Made by a program: the position numbers and the translations under genes
The notes under the pieces: model-generated
Database searches by the model: none
What the model saw: only the letters and a program-made list of their open reading frames with translations
Told to the model about the DNA's origin: nothing
NCBI RefSeq assembly: GCF_003010915.2
Contig: NZ_CP028426.1
Span: forward strand, 2,728,001-2,792,000
Source of the DNA: Gulosibacter molinativorax
GTDB lineage: Bacteria > Actinomycetota > Actinomycetes > Actinomycetales > Microbacteriaceae
Direction of reading: 5' to 3'
Length of the DNA stretch: 64,000 nucleotides
Shown here: positions 52,201 through 60,185 of the stretch, piece by piece
Position numbering within the stretch: position 1 is the stretch's first letter
Layout of the letters: each line of letters begins with the position of its first letter

Positions 52201-53525
52201 CCGACTATGACCAGGCTGCCGCGGACATCGCACGTTCGGTGGTGGCCGCGACAGGACAGTTGCCGCTGCGCCCATCCACGCTCATCCTGGTCGGTGCTGC
52301 CGCTCGCTCGGAGCGGTTCCTCAAGCAGCTTGCCGATGCGGTCACCTCGACGCGCGTGGGTTATACCTCTGACCCTTCCGTAGAAGCCGGGCCGCTCATG
52401 AAGCGCGCCACGGGCAAGGCCCTCGCGATGCTCACGGAACTCGGCGAGGACGAGAAGTGGCTCGTGCAGCCGCGGAGCCTCGACGACACCGGACGCCTCT
52501 GGACCCCGGGCATCCGCACCGGGGTATCTTCCGAATCGAGCGCGTTGCTCAACGACGCGCCGGTGCCGGTGATCAATGTCGTGACCGCGCGGAATCTCGA
52601 CGATGCGATCAGCATCCAGAACCGCTACGACTACGGGCTTGGTGCCGGGCTCTACTCGCTCGACCGCTCGGAGATTGCGCAGTGGGTTCAGGGCGTCGAG
52701 GCGGGAAACCTCTACGTGAACCGCGACGTGCTCGGCAACAAGGTGCAGCGCCAGCCCTCCGGCGGCTGGAAAGAGTCGATGATCGGCACGAAGCTCAAGT
52801 CGGGCGGACCGAACACGATCATGTTCCTAGGGCGGTGGCGCGCCGACGACCATGAGCAGTCGCACACCCTCCACCTGCGCGGCCTCGACGAGCCGGTCGC
52901 GCGGCTCATCGAGGCGCTGCAGCCGGGGATGTCTTTTGACGAGTTCGAGCGCGTGCGCCGCACGGCGCTCAGCTGCCAGATCGCGTGGAACGAGGAGTTC
53001 GGCGAGGTCGTGGATGCGACGAACCTCCCCGTCGAGCGAAACCTTTTCCGCTACCGGCCGGCGCCCTGCGTCATTCGCTTCTCGGAAGACGGCACCGCGG
53101 ATGAGCTCGGCCATGTGCTCGTGGCGGCCACGGTCGCACGGGCCAAGATTCTCCTGTCCACCGCGTGGGCGCTCCCGCCGACGCTCTCCGCCGAGCTCGA
53201 ACTGCGAGGCGCCCAGGTGCTCATCGAATCGAACGAGGACTTCGTGTCGCGGCTCTCGACCGAGGGCCTGCGGGCGGCGCCACGGCTGCGGCTCATCGGC
53301 GGCTCTCGCAGCGAAGTGTGCCGGGCGCTCGAGAACGGCGTCGACATTGCCGTGTTCTCCGACGATGTCACCCTTGCGGGACGAGTCGAGATGCTACCGT
53401 TCCTGCGCGAACAGTCGATTTCGATTCGCGCGCACCGCCACGGCCGTCCGGATGCGCGGATGCAGGGGCTGTTCCCGCACGAAACCGTGCGTGACCCGGA
53501 TGCCAGCCTCCTTGGGCGAGTCTGA
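49290..53525 (+). CDS. PutA-like two-domain protein with degenerate active sites
   Basis: A 1411-aa protein aligned by eye with actinobacterial PutA (proline dehydrogenase plus glutamate-semialdehyde dehydrogenase), but longer and altered. An acidic N-terminus of about 170 residues precedes a proline-dehydrogenase-like part (residues 200-600; for example ESSRDLELVIETV and VMHGWKVASY). The canonical VKGAN, RIGVAGHN and RRLEE motifs read LFRLSD, IELEVSGEV and VTRAERD. After an acidic linker, an aldehyde-dehydrogenase-like part (760-1200) keeps VEAGNLYVNRD and QRQPSGGWK, but the catalytic Glu of ETSGKN is Ser958 (SVGGKS) and the nucleophile Cys of GQKCSA is Pro992 (GQLPLR). The frame is intact. 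Likely a pseudoenzyme; role unknown. RocD, another proline/ornithine-pathway enzyme, follows by 15 bp. Confidence 0.75.
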   Translation: MATPFTPDETNEPRSVDSRGRRGDEEFHRGDIEQVRARRVERADLVREILEKKQADDDPVSIHNREDAIFIPVASPQPDDNETGEVGHRAQAGSAQKPLRPQIIQADAPLPPERGGTGRTEPRYDHVAPSVPADQAIPATLQTLAEWRTIDRNEHDAVLAAQDSATNDRQRDKLDPANDFLRALRSEGGAEFLRRLVDDVIRPDDLIASGFALNDLRDEIPATLTRRTRRLFKLGAFAGAGIPFVAVPAIRRGALAFFGNAITRESALDEAVRAIAERDGSVRVVPLSDAILGDAAEDAYLARVRALIANPNVSEIEIGWRELQPHDGSWDFEGTADRASVRFGTLVREAAEHQTALLLRAESSRDLELVIETVIRTMDFEGLERSDFGVRVPVDFPDSSTLLRRLAGRAHLRREDGGVATRVSLFRLSDRAMERADAVMHGWKVASYVEDAEVDANMFRIIDAILAPENRGVIELEVSGEVRMDAVFAAHLARLRGNFAMLGVVTDQAESDVSRSRFLQLGTRVRTRVPLVADDSLRPAGRYLWSLVTRAERDLDLIDSAQVSFDGVHSEDERVLQATARMHQVHAGPVRNQTRIAPEEAPGITASIALELFPPGLLGEEPSTEDQAVVATRPTPILGEGPTSNAAETTILGDRRGKREDAVPDEAGDLADSREIAENDFEADPSMNPAETGAAPNLTEVVLGLRRGRLLRNTFRNDPSSDPTVSATREWSDRVQRRAAHSDLGRDEAASHELKSAEEIDEVLSRAQAAGESWSQTSGWERAARLEQVAKAIDANRARLIEVAMNETSLNFAEVDEDVNRTIDLANYDAHLARQLDRMQGARFDPVRVSLAVPGWVPPVSSTAATIFGVLAAGSAVVLKTSSHTARTAAVLARVLWSTDLPADLVQVVSADHGMMAEDQFGRELIVDPRVERVLMQGSYVTANRFLEWRPDLPLQGSVGGKSTVVVTGAADYDQAAADIARSVVAATGQLPLRPSTLILVGAAARSERFLKQLADAVTSTRVGYTSDPSVEAGPLMKRATGKALAMLTELGEDEKWLVQPRSLDDTGRLWTPGIRTGVSSESSALLNDAPVPVINVVTARNLDDAISIQNRYDYGLGAGLYSLDRSEIAQWVQGVEAGNLYVNRDVLGNKVQRQPSGGWKESMIGTKLKSGGPNTIMFLGRWRADDHEQSHTLHLRGLDEPVARLIEALQPGMSFDEFERVRRTALSCQIAWNEEFGEVVDATNLPVERNLFRYRPAPCVIRFSEDGTADELGHVLVAATVARAKILLSTAWALPPTLSAELELRGAQVLIESNEDFVSRLSTEGLRAAPRLRLIGGSRSEVCRALENGVDIAVFSDDVTLAGRVEMLPFLREQSISIRAHRHGRPDARMQGLFPHETVRDPDASLLGRV

Positions 53526-53528
53526 CGG

Positions 53529-53534
53529 TAGGGT
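53529..53534 (+). promoter_or_regulatory. -10 element for leaderless rocD
   Basis: TAGGGT ends six bases before the ATG at 53541, just after the PutA-like stop; no ribosome-binding site is visible. Confidence 0.35.
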
Positions 53535-53540
53535 TACCCC

Positions 53541-54776
53541 ATGAACGCTTCTGTATCGCCGCGCGTAAAAGATGAGATTGCCAAGGTCAAAGACCACAGC
53601 GCAAACAACTACGCGCCGCTCGAACTCGTCATCGAATCAGCCGAGGGTGCTTGGATCACCGACGTCGACGGCAAGCGATACCTCGACTGCCTCTCGGCGT
53701 ACAGCGCCACCACGTTCGGTCACGCCTACCCGAAGTTCATCGAAGTGTTGCGCGAGCAGACCTCGAAGATCTCCATCGCATCCCGTGCGGTCTACGTCGA
53801 GGGATTCGGCGACTTCGCCGAGGCACTCGCGAAGCTCGCGGGCAAGGACATGATCCTCGCGATGAACACGGGCGCCGAGGCGAACGAGACCGCGATCAAG
53901 ATCGCGCGCAAGTGGGGCTACCGCGTCAAGGGCGTGGCCGAAGACAAGGCCAAGATCATCGGCATGGAAGGGAACTTCCACGGCCGCACGACGACCATGA
54001 TTTCGCTGAGCGACGACCCGATCGCGCGCAAGGACTACGGTCCGTTTACGCCGGGCTTCGAGCTTGTACCGTTCAACGACGCCGAGGCCGTCCGCGGCGC
54101 GATCGATGAGAACACGGTCGCGGTCATCGTCGAGCCCATTCAGGGCGAGGCTGGCGTCGCGGTGCCGGACGAGGGCTACCTCGCGAAGGTACGCGAGATT
54201 ACGCAGGAGCACAATGTCCTCCTCATCGTCGACGAGGTGCAGACAGGCCTCGGCCGCACCGGCACGACCTTCCGGTTCGAGGCAGACGGCATTGAGCCTG
54301 ACCTGATCACCGTCGCGAAGGCGCTCGGCGGCGGCATCCTGCCAGTGTCTGCCGTCATCGGCAACAAGGATGTGCTCGGCGTGCTCGAGCCCGGCACGCA
54401 CGGCTCGACCTTCGGCGGCAACCCGCTCGCGGCAGCGATCGGCAAGGCAGTCGTCGATGAGCTTGCGACCGGCAAGTGGCAGCAGCACAGCCAGGAGCTC
54501 CACCCGGCGCTCTTCGAGCCGATCCGGGCGTTGCTCGGTCGTGGCGTCACCGACGTGCGCGGCGCCGGCCTGTGGGCGGGGCTCGACATCGATCCGAAGA
54601 TTGGCACCGCGCATGACGTCTGTGAAGACATGCTCGAGAAGGGCATCCTCGCGAAGGACACGCGTGCGAAGACCATTCGACTCGCGCCGCCGTTCATCGT
54701 GACCCGCGAGGAAGTCGACTTCATTACCCGCACGTTTACTGAGGTGATCGACGCCCGCTGGCAGGCGGCGCAGTAG
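53541..54776 (+). CDS. rocD: Ornithine aminotransferase
   Basis: A 411-aa class III PLP aminotransferase that converts ornithine plus 2-oxoglutarate to glutamate semialdehyde plus glutamate. Typical RocD features are the N-terminal NNYAPLELVIESAEGAWITDVDGKRYLDCLSAYSA-type region, MNTGAEANETAIKIARKWGY, EGNFHGRT, VEPIQGEAGV, VDEVQTGLGRTG and the PLP lysine in ITVAKALGGG (near residue 260). In arginine and ornithine catabolism the product would normally be used by the aldehyde dehydrogenase of PutA; the adjoining PutA-like protein looks inactive. Length is normal. Confidence 0.96.
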   Translation: MNASVSPRVKDEIAKVKDHSANNYAPLELVIESAEGAWITDVDGKRYLDCLSAYSATTFGHAYPKFIEVLREQTSKISIASRAVYVEGFGDFAEALAKLAGKDMILAMNTGAEANETAIKIARKWGYRVKGVAEDKAKIIGMEGNFHGRTTTMISLSDDPIARKDYGPFTPGFELVPFNDAEAVRGAIDENTVAVIVEPIQGEAGVAVPDEGYLAKVREITQEHNVLLIVDEVQTGLGRTGTTFRFEADGIEPDLITVAKALGGGILPVSAVIGNKDVLGVLEPGTHGSTFGGNPLAAAIGKAVVDELATGKWQQHSQELHPALFEPIRALLGRGVTDVRGAGLWAGLDIDPKIGTAHDVCEDMLEKGILAKDTRAKTIRLAPPFIVTREEVDFITRTFTEVIDARWQAAQ

Positions 54777-54778
54777 TA

Positions 54779-55696
54779 ATGCCGGTCTCATCGCGCTTTT
54801 ATACGCCCGGAATGGACACCTCGAACGACGGTTTCGAGGTCGATTACGTCGAGCACCTCGTGCGCATCGAGGGCGTTGACGTGCACCTGTACGAGTGGGC
54901 CGGGGGCCGGTCACCCAAGGGTGTCGTGCACGTCACGCACGGCGCGGGCGACCACGCCCGCCGCTACCAGCGCCTTGCGGGCGACCTCAACGCGGCCGGA
55001 TACGCCGTGGTTGCGCACGATCTGCTCGGCCACGGTCGAACTGGCGTCGGAAGCTGGGGGCTCAGCAACCTCGGCCCGGGCGGCATGCCCGCGGCTCGTC
55101 GCGCAATGCGCGAGACCGTTCGCTGGGCGCGAGGGAAGTACCCGGGCATCCCGCTCATCGAAGCTGGCCACTCCTGGGGGTCGCTCCTCGGGCAGCAGCT
55201 CTTTTTCAACGAGCAGGATGTGTTCGACGCCATCGTCTGGACGGGCACGACGCTCGCCCTCCCGGGCTTCGTGAACGTCGGCAACTTCAACGAGAAGTGG
55301 TCGGGCGACGGGCACGGGATGAGCTGGCTCACGCGCGACACCGTCGAGGTGCAGAAGATGATCGACGACCCGTACGGGTTCGACATCGCCGACTCCTCCG
55401 TCTGGACGCCCGTGGGCGCGTTGCAGCTCCTGACCGCTCCACCCGCACCCCGTGCCGGGCGCGAGGCGCGTGTGCCCATCCTCGTGATGGCGGGCACCGA
55501 CGACGCGATCGGCTATGGCGCACGCGGCCCGAAGGCGCTCACCTCGAGCCTGCGGAACGTGACGCGGATGCAGGATGTGCAGCTGCTGATCTATCCGGAT
55601 GCGCGGCACGAGGTTTATAACGAGATTAATCGCGACGAGGTGACCGACCGGCTGACCAATTGGTTGCGCTGGCACTTCGAGTCACCCGCCGCGTAA
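54779..55696 (+). CDS. Alpha/beta hydrolase (monoacylglycerol-lipase-like, Hydrolase_4)
   Basis: A 305-aa serine hydrolase. The oxyanion turn HVTHGAGDHARRY is the monoacylglycerol-lipase/lysophospholipase signature; the nucleophile elbow is GHSWGSLLG; the acid lies in VMAGTDDAIG and the base in DARHEVYNE. It probably hydrolyses an ester or acylglycerol in the cytoplasm. ATG 54779 lies two bases after the rocD stop, so the genes are co-transcribed; an in-frame ATG at 54812 is a possible true start. Confidence 0.88.
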   Translation: MPVSSRFYTPGMDTSNDGFEVDYVEHLVRIEGVDVHLYEWAGGRSPKGVVHVTHGAGDHARRYQRLAGDLNAAGYAVVAHDLLGHGRTGVGSWGLSNLGPGGMPAARRAMRETVRWARGKYPGIPLIEAGHSWGSLLGQQLFFNEQDVFDAIVWTGTTLALPGFVNVGNFNEKWSGDGHGMSWLTRDTVEVQKMIDDPYGFDIADSSVWTPVGALQLLTAPPAPRAGREARVPILVMAGTDDAIGYGARGPKALTSSLRNVTRMQDVQLLIYPDARHEVYNEINRDEVTDRLTNWLRWHFESPAA

Positions 55697-55750
55697 CGAA
55701 TTCACTAGCGCGCCGCGCGTTCGCGTCTGGCGCCCACGAGGAAGGCAGAC

Positions 55751-56818
55751 ATGCAGGACAAGCGCGATTTGCACGGCGAGTACAAGGTTCCCGGCGGCAA
55801 GCTCGTCGTGGTCGATTTCGACGTGACCGCGGGCAGGCTTGAGAACGTTCGGTTGGCTGGCGACTTCTTCCTCGAACCCGACGAGGCGCTGGGCGCGTTG
55901 AACTCGGGCCTTGAAGGCCTTTCGGCCGAGGCAACGGGCGAGGACATCACCAGGGCGGCACGCGAGGCGCTGCCACAGGATGCGCAGCTGCTCGGCTTTT
56001 CGCCCGAGTCCGTCGCCGTCGTGGTGCGTCGCGCCCTGACCGGCGCGCGAAATTGGCGTGACTACGACTGGAAGATCCTGCATCCCGGCCCCCTCGCGCC
56101 CCGCGTGCACGTGGCGCTCGACCAGGTGCTCACCGAAGAGGTGGGCGCAGGGCGTCGGGGGCCGACGCTGCGGATCTGGGAGTGGAACGAGGATGCCGCG
56201 GTCATCGGTTCGTTCCAGTCGGTCAAGAACGAGATTGACATGGAGGCCGCCGAGGCCGAGGGCGTGCAGGTGGTGCGCCGCATCTCGGGCGGCGGCGCGA
56301 TGTTCATGGAAGCGGAATCGGTCGTCACCTATTCGCTTTATGTTCCCGCCGAGCTCGTCGCGGGGATGAGTTTCGCCGAGTCGTACGCGTATCTCGACGA
56401 GTGGGTGCTCGAGGCACTTGGCGCGCTCGGGATCGAGGCGACCTATGAGCCTCTCAACGACATCGCCTCGCCAAGCGGCAAGATCGGTGGCGCCGCGCAG
56501 AAGCGCCTCGGCTCGGGCGCCGTGCTGCACCACGCGACGCTGTCGTACGACATCGACGCGGATCGAATGGTGCGCGTGCTGCGCATCGGTCGCGAGAAGA
56601 TGAGCGACAAGGGCACGAAGTCGGCGAAGAAACGCGTTTCGCCGCTGAAGTCGCAGACTGGACTGTCGCGCGCCGAGATCATCGCAAGCCTCAAGAGCAC
56701 CTTCGTCTCGCGCCACGGCGGCACCGCGGACGAGATTACGGATGCGGAGATGGCGCGGGCCCGCGAACTGGCCGAGAGCAAGTTCGCGAGCCGCGACTGG
56801 ACGTATCGAGTGCCGTAG
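55751..56818 (+). CDS. lplA: Lipoate-protein ligase A with N-terminal accessory domain
   Basis: A 355-aa ligase that activates lipoate with ATP and attaches it to lipoyl domains of 2-oxoacid dehydrogenases. Residues 1-90 (HGEYKVPGGKLVVVDFDV, FFLEPDEAL) correspond to the LplA accessory domain, which in E. coli follows the catalytic domain. The catalytic part has VVRRISGGGAMF (near residue 176, the lipoyl-AMP loop) and KIGGAAQKR with the active Lys. The order is the reverse of E. coli LplA but is found in other actinobacteria. GAGGAAGG precedes the ATG. Confidence 0.9.
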   Translation: MQDKRDLHGEYKVPGGKLVVVDFDVTAGRLENVRLAGDFFLEPDEALGALNSGLEGLSAEATGEDITRAAREALPQDAQLLGFSPESVAVVVRRALTGARNWRDYDWKILHPGPLAPRVHVALDQVLTEEVGAGRRGPTLRIWEWNEDAAVIGSFQSVKNEIDMEAAEAEGVQVVRRISGGGAMFMEAESVVTYSLYVPAELVAGMSFAESYAYLDEWVLEALGALGIEATYEPLNDIASPSGKIGGAAQKRLGSGAVLHHATLSYDIDADRMVRVLRIGREKMSDKGTKSAKKRVSPLKSQTGLSRAEIIASLKSTFVSRHGGTADEITDAEMARARELAESKFASRDWTYRVP

Positions 56819-56875
56819 GCGGGCTCGATGCGGTTCGGTGTTTGCGGTTAGCTGACTGCTGTTTGCCGACCGCTG

Positions 56876-57520
56876 TTAGTTGTCGGCCGTGACCTCACCG
56901 GTTACGGCGTCAACGAGTAGGTCATCGGCCGCGTCGTCGGTGTAGTCGATCTTCCACACGACGGCACCGTCCTCGGTGTCTAGCTCGACCTCTTCGATCG
57001 TGCCTTCTTGGTGGGCCAACGCTGCCTTGATGGCGGCCACCATGTCGAGCTCGGCCGTTTCAATCTCGCGGAGATCCTCGTCATCGAGCTCTCGCTGCTC
57101 GGTGTCGTCAAGCCGCGGTGAGCCATCGGGCAGGACGTCGTACTCGTACACGGTGGCGTTATAGGCGACATCGATGTTAAAGACCTCGTCGTTATCGTCG
57201 TCGTCATCCTCGCGCTCGAGGTCGAACGCGAACACATCCTCGTCGGAGACACCCTTATGTACCGAGATCACCGAGGAAATCGCGTCCGTGTATTCGGCCG
57301 CGCGCACCGTGGCTTCGTCGGTGGCTTCGATCGGATAATCACCGGTCTCTGATTCCGTCGCCCTCGCGTCGGCGGATTGCGGTGGTGTTTCGGAGGGAAC
57401 GGCGCCGGTCGGTTCGCCAGTAGCCTGTGCGTCGTTTGCCGAGCCCGCGCAGCCAACCAGGCCGAGCAGTACGGCCGAGGATGCGAGGGTAACCAATGCT
57501 GTTCGTACGTTGCTGTTCAT
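56876..57520 (-). CDS. PepSY-domain lipoprotein
   Basis: A 214-aa exported lipoprotein. The signal peptide ends in the lipobox LVGC, followed by a Thr/Pro/Glu-rich linker and two PepSY-like units: residues around AISSVISVHKGVSDEDVFAFDLERE and, more clearly, MVAAIKAALAHQEGTIEEVEL ending in LLVDAVTGEV. The acidic loop DDDDDNDE may bind cations. PepSY domains inhibit peptidases or sense periplasmic state. No ribosome-binding site fits the ATG, but TAGGGT lies six bases upstream. Confidence 0.9.
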   Translation of the reverse strand: MNSNVRTALVTLASSAVLLGLVGCAGSANDAQATGEPTGAVPSETPPQSADARATESETGDYPIEATDEATVRAAEYTDAISSVISVHKGVSDEDVFAFDLEREDDDDDNDEVFNIDVAYNATVYEYDVLPDGSPRLDDTEQRELDDEDLREIETAELDMVAAIKAALAHQEGTIEEVELDTEDGAVVWKIDYTDDAADDLLVDAVTGEVTADN

Positions 57521-57526
57521 GCTCCC

Positions 57527-57532
57527 ACCCTA
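57527..57532 (-). promoter_or_regulatory. -10 element for leaderless PepSY gene
   Basis: TAGGGT on the minus strand lies six bases before the ATG (57518-57520). Confidence 0.4.
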
Positions 57533-57557
57533 CGAACACCGGATGAGACAGCAATGA

Positions 57558-57610
57558 GGCCGAAGCCATCCTGCATGAGAGCTCGATGAGCGCCCGCGGT
57601 GGCTTCGGCC
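57558..57610 (-). terminator. 11-bp stem downstream of the small GNAT gene
   Basis: GGCCGAAGCCA (57558-57568) pairs perfectly with TGGCTTCGGCC (57600-57610) across a 31-nt loop. It lies right after the GNAT stop on the minus strand and before the PepSY promoter. Confidence 0.65.
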
Positions 57611-57617
57611 GTGGAAT

Positions 57618-57956
57618 CTACGCCCGCTCCTCGGTGAGGTGCTGGTAATCCGGGTGGTTCTGCAGCCAGGCACGAACGTAAGAGCAATCGGGGATGACAG
57701 CCTGGTTACTCGTGCGCTCGAAGTCGTCGAGCGCATAGCGGATGAGCCGCGACGCGACACCCTCACCCTGGTGCGCCTGGTCGACGACCGTGTGGTTGAA
57801 GTGCACGCCGTCTGCGGCCGGGCGATAGGCTGCGAATCCAACGATGTCACCGTCGTAGTTTGCGACGTACCGGTTGTGGCCTGGATCGTGCGAGAACGAG
57901 TATTCGGCCTTCTGCGTCTCGGTCTCGGGGGTTTCGGATGCTGTGGTTTCAGTCAT
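57618..57956 (-). CDS. Small GNAT acetyltransferase, YidJ/NATD1-like
   Basis: A 112-aa protein of the compact GNAT branch (N-acetyltransferase domain GCN5-related, YidJ/NATD1-like): AEYSFSHDPGHNRYVANYDGDIVGFAAYR, then FNHTVVDQAHQGEGVASRLIRYALDDF with the acetyl-CoA loop, and VIPDCSYVRAWLQNHPDYQHL with the conserved Cys-Ser-Tyr and HPDY. Function unknown; the family is thought to act on small molecules or lysines. TACCGT lies six bases before the ATG (leaderless). An 11-bp hairpin follows the gene. Confidence 0.93.
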   Translation of the reverse strand: MTETTASETPETETQKAEYSFSHDPGHNRYVANYDGDIVGFAAYRPAADGVHFNHTVVDQAHQGEGVASRLIRYALDDFERTSNQAVIPDCSYVRAWLQNHPDYQHLTEERA

Positions 57957-57962
57957 GAAGCC

Positions 57963-57968
57963 ACGGTA
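57963..57968 (-). promoter_or_regulatory. -10 element for leaderless small GNAT gene
   Basis: TACCGT on the minus strand lies six bases before the ATG (57954-57956). Confidence 0.4.
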
Positions 57969-58032
57969 TGAAGCAATCCCGAGCTTTTGCCGAACGGGGT
58001 TGGCCTTGCCACGTGAACCGAAGTCGGAAGCC

Positions 58033-58710
58033 TTATACGAATGGGGTTCTGTCGTCTCTTGGAAGATGAGAGGTCGGGAATTCGCCGCCGAGGGCAGCAC
58101 TCACGGCCGCAGCCAACATGTCACGCCGAGCCTGACCTCTGGATTCTGCCTGTCCCTCTCCGTCAGTGATCACCATGACAGTCAGCCCGTCAGATACCGC
58201 GACGAGATGCGCCGCCGTCATTTCTGCCGTCGCGGATAATCTAAACTCACCGACAGCCTCGCCGTCCGCGATGAGTTCAGTGAATACTCGGTTCCATGCG
58301 TCATTAATTCGCTCAACTGCAGCTCGGTACCTGTCGGAGCTAACCGCGTGTGCGATGAGGTCGATCCAAATCGTTGACCGCCGCCAGGCACGGTTGAACG
58401 CAATTTCATCAATCATGCGAGACATCCGCTCGCGCGCGCTCCCAGGTGCGTCCCTCAGGTTCTGCAGTCGGTCCGTGACCTTGAGCAGATGATGCTCAAA
58501 TGCGGTCCCGATCAATTCATCACGCGTTCCAAAGTGGTGCTGCAATCGCCCGACCGAGACATCCGCTTCCTGCGCGATTTCTCGCACTGTGATGAGCTGT
58601 GAATTCTTAGTTGTCGCGAGCCGCAGAACTGCTTCCAGAATGGGTACGAGGTCGTCAGGGTCGATCGGTGGACGCCCGCGTTTAGTGCCGCCTTTCGTCA
58701 TCAGATTCAC
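58033..58710 (-). CDS. TetR-family repressor of the amine locus
   Basis: A 225-aa regulator. The helix-turn-helix is ITVREIAQEADVSVGRLQHHFGTRDELIGTAF (residues about 40-72), and the C-terminal part resembles BetI-type ligand-binding domains. It starts with GTG overlapping the oxidase stop (GTGA), so the oxidase and regulator are one transcript; an ATG three codons later is an alternative. It probably controls the divergent importer and the oxidase, with an amine or polyamine as inducer. Base composition is lower in GC than upstream genes. Confidence 0.9.
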   Translation of the reverse strand: MNLMTKGGTKRGRPPIDPDDLVPILEAVLRLATTKNSQLITVREIAQEADVSVGRLQHHFGTRDELIGTAFEHHLLKVTDRLQNLRDAPGSARERMSRMIDEIAFNRAWRRSTIWIDLIAHAVSSDRYRAAVERINDAWNRVFTELIADGEAVGEFRLSATAEMTAAHLVAVSDGLTVMVITDGEGQAESRGQARRDMLAAAVSAALGGEFPTSHLPRDDRTPFV

Positions 58711-60038
58711 CGCTCTCTGGATTGGATAATCTCTCGTGCCGTTGCGAGCCCACGCTCAATGGCCCCGTCGACGAAGCCAGGCCACAGGTTCGCATTGTCA
58801 CTTGAGGCGAACCTGATGGGGCCCGCGGTCGCCTGAGCTCCGGTGAGGTGCTTGAGTCGCCCAGGGCGCAGTAGCTGCCAAGTGGTTCTCGAGTCTTCGT
58901 CAGCCATCCAATCGTGAGTGGTGACGCCAGTCACTTCGAGGTCTGGTCGCCAACGCGCGAGCATGGCCCTCGCGTCATCGAGAGAAGTCGCGTCAAACTG
59001 TGTGTGGTCGGCCCCGAATCCGACCAACACCGACTCGTATTCCCCGATGAACTCCGTTTTGACCATGATGATCGGATGTTCGGCGCTCGCGTATGCACTG
59101 AACGGCGCGACTTTTCCTCGCACACTGATCCAGAGCTTGAACCCATTGTTACCAAGGGCATCGCTCCCGAGTGACTGGACGTCCGCGGGTAGGTCTGGAG
59201 TGAACTTAATTTGATCGAGTGCGGCGAACGGAACGGTCACGATCACTGCGCTGGCTTCAACTATTCGGCCTTCGGCAGACTCGACCTCGACGGCATCACT
59301 ACCCACCGAAGTGATCCTGGTTGCGCGGGTGTTGAGTTCAACAGGAGCCCGGAGGTCGCGTTCGAAATTGCCAATGAAGGACGTCATGCCGCCGGTCACC
59401 CGGTATGAGGACGAGGCCTCGTGGAGTGTCTGCCAGCCCCCGCCCGTCGCCGCCGACCAGCGGAGCCCGGCGGTAAGCGCGACGTCCTCGAGCTTGCCGT
59501 TAATGTGACTCGCCCAGATTGCCTGACTCGCGAGCCAGGGCCCTTGTTCTTCCGGAGAGAGTGACTCGGCAAGCTCATCGAAGCGGTCTCGGATGGTCAT
59601 GTTGTCGGCATCGCTGAACACGACCGAGCGCGTATTGGCGCTGGGGGAGTCAGGCCTTGGAAACACGTCGCGGGAGTCATGTACAACACCTGCTTGAGCC
59701 GGCCCGATGCTTGCGCTAAATTCTGCTGCCTCAGAAACGTGAACTTGGTCGTCTTGGTCAAGCCAGTACACTGTCTCGGCCTTGGGCGAGGGATCGATCG
59801 TAATCCCGTACCGCGAGAGCTCGGCCCAGGTGTGCGGCTGAGACCAGTGCACCCAGGTACCGCCGATTTCGAGATCGTGACCGAGACGGTGATCCGTCCA
59901 GACCCGGCCACCGACACGATCGCGTGACTCCCACACGATTACGTCCAGCCCGGCACGTTCCAATTCTCGGGCAGCAGTAAGGCCTGCAAAACCCGCTCCG
60001 ACAACGACCACATCGGTCGACTTTTTCGCCATTGACAC
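58707..60038 (-). CDS. Flavin-containing monoamine oxidase
   Basis: A 443-aa FAD-dependent amine oxidase. The dinucleotide-binding motif is VVVVGAGFAGLTAARELERAG, followed by WESRDRVGGRVWTD (second FAD motif) and IGGTWVHWSQPHTW. The C-terminal FAD motif is around FASSDNANLWPGFVDGAIERG. Enzymes of this group oxidise putrescine, tyramine or similar amines to aldehydes, releasing ammonia and H2O2. The start is GTG 60036-60038 (AAAGG upstream) or ATG 60030-60032. Beside a PotABCD-type importer it would be the first step of amine catabolism. Confidence 0.92.
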   Translation of the reverse strand: MSMAKKSTDVVVVGAGFAGLTAARELERAGLDVIVWESRDRVGGRVWTDHRLGHDLEIGGTWVHWSQPHTWAELSRYGITIDPSPKAETVYWLDQDDQVHVSEAAEFSASIGPAQAGVVHDSRDVFPRPDSPSANTRSVVFSDADNMTIRDRFDELAESLSPEEQGPWLASQAIWASHINGKLEDVALTAGLRWSAATGGGWQTLHEASSSYRVTGGMTSFIGNFERDLRAPVELNTRATRITSVGSDAVEVESAEGRIVEASAVIVTVPFAALDQIKFTPDLPADVQSLGSDALGNNGFKLWISVRGKVAPFSAYASAEHPIIMVKTEFIGEYESVLVGFGADHTQFDATSLDDARAMLARWRPDLEVTGVTTHDWMADEDSRTTWQLLRPGRLKHLTGAQATAGPIRFASSDNANLWPGFVDGAIERGLATAREIIQSRER

Positions 60039-60185
60039 AGCGCCTTTCGGTCCATGAATCCACCGTCGCTACCACGTCAATGTGGTGACTGGTGCAATTT
60101 CCAATCTGTCTGTATTGTGAATGTACACGGAGCGCAACTCAAACGGCAATGGGGTCGGAAGTAAGCGAGAACACGGTCGTACCGA

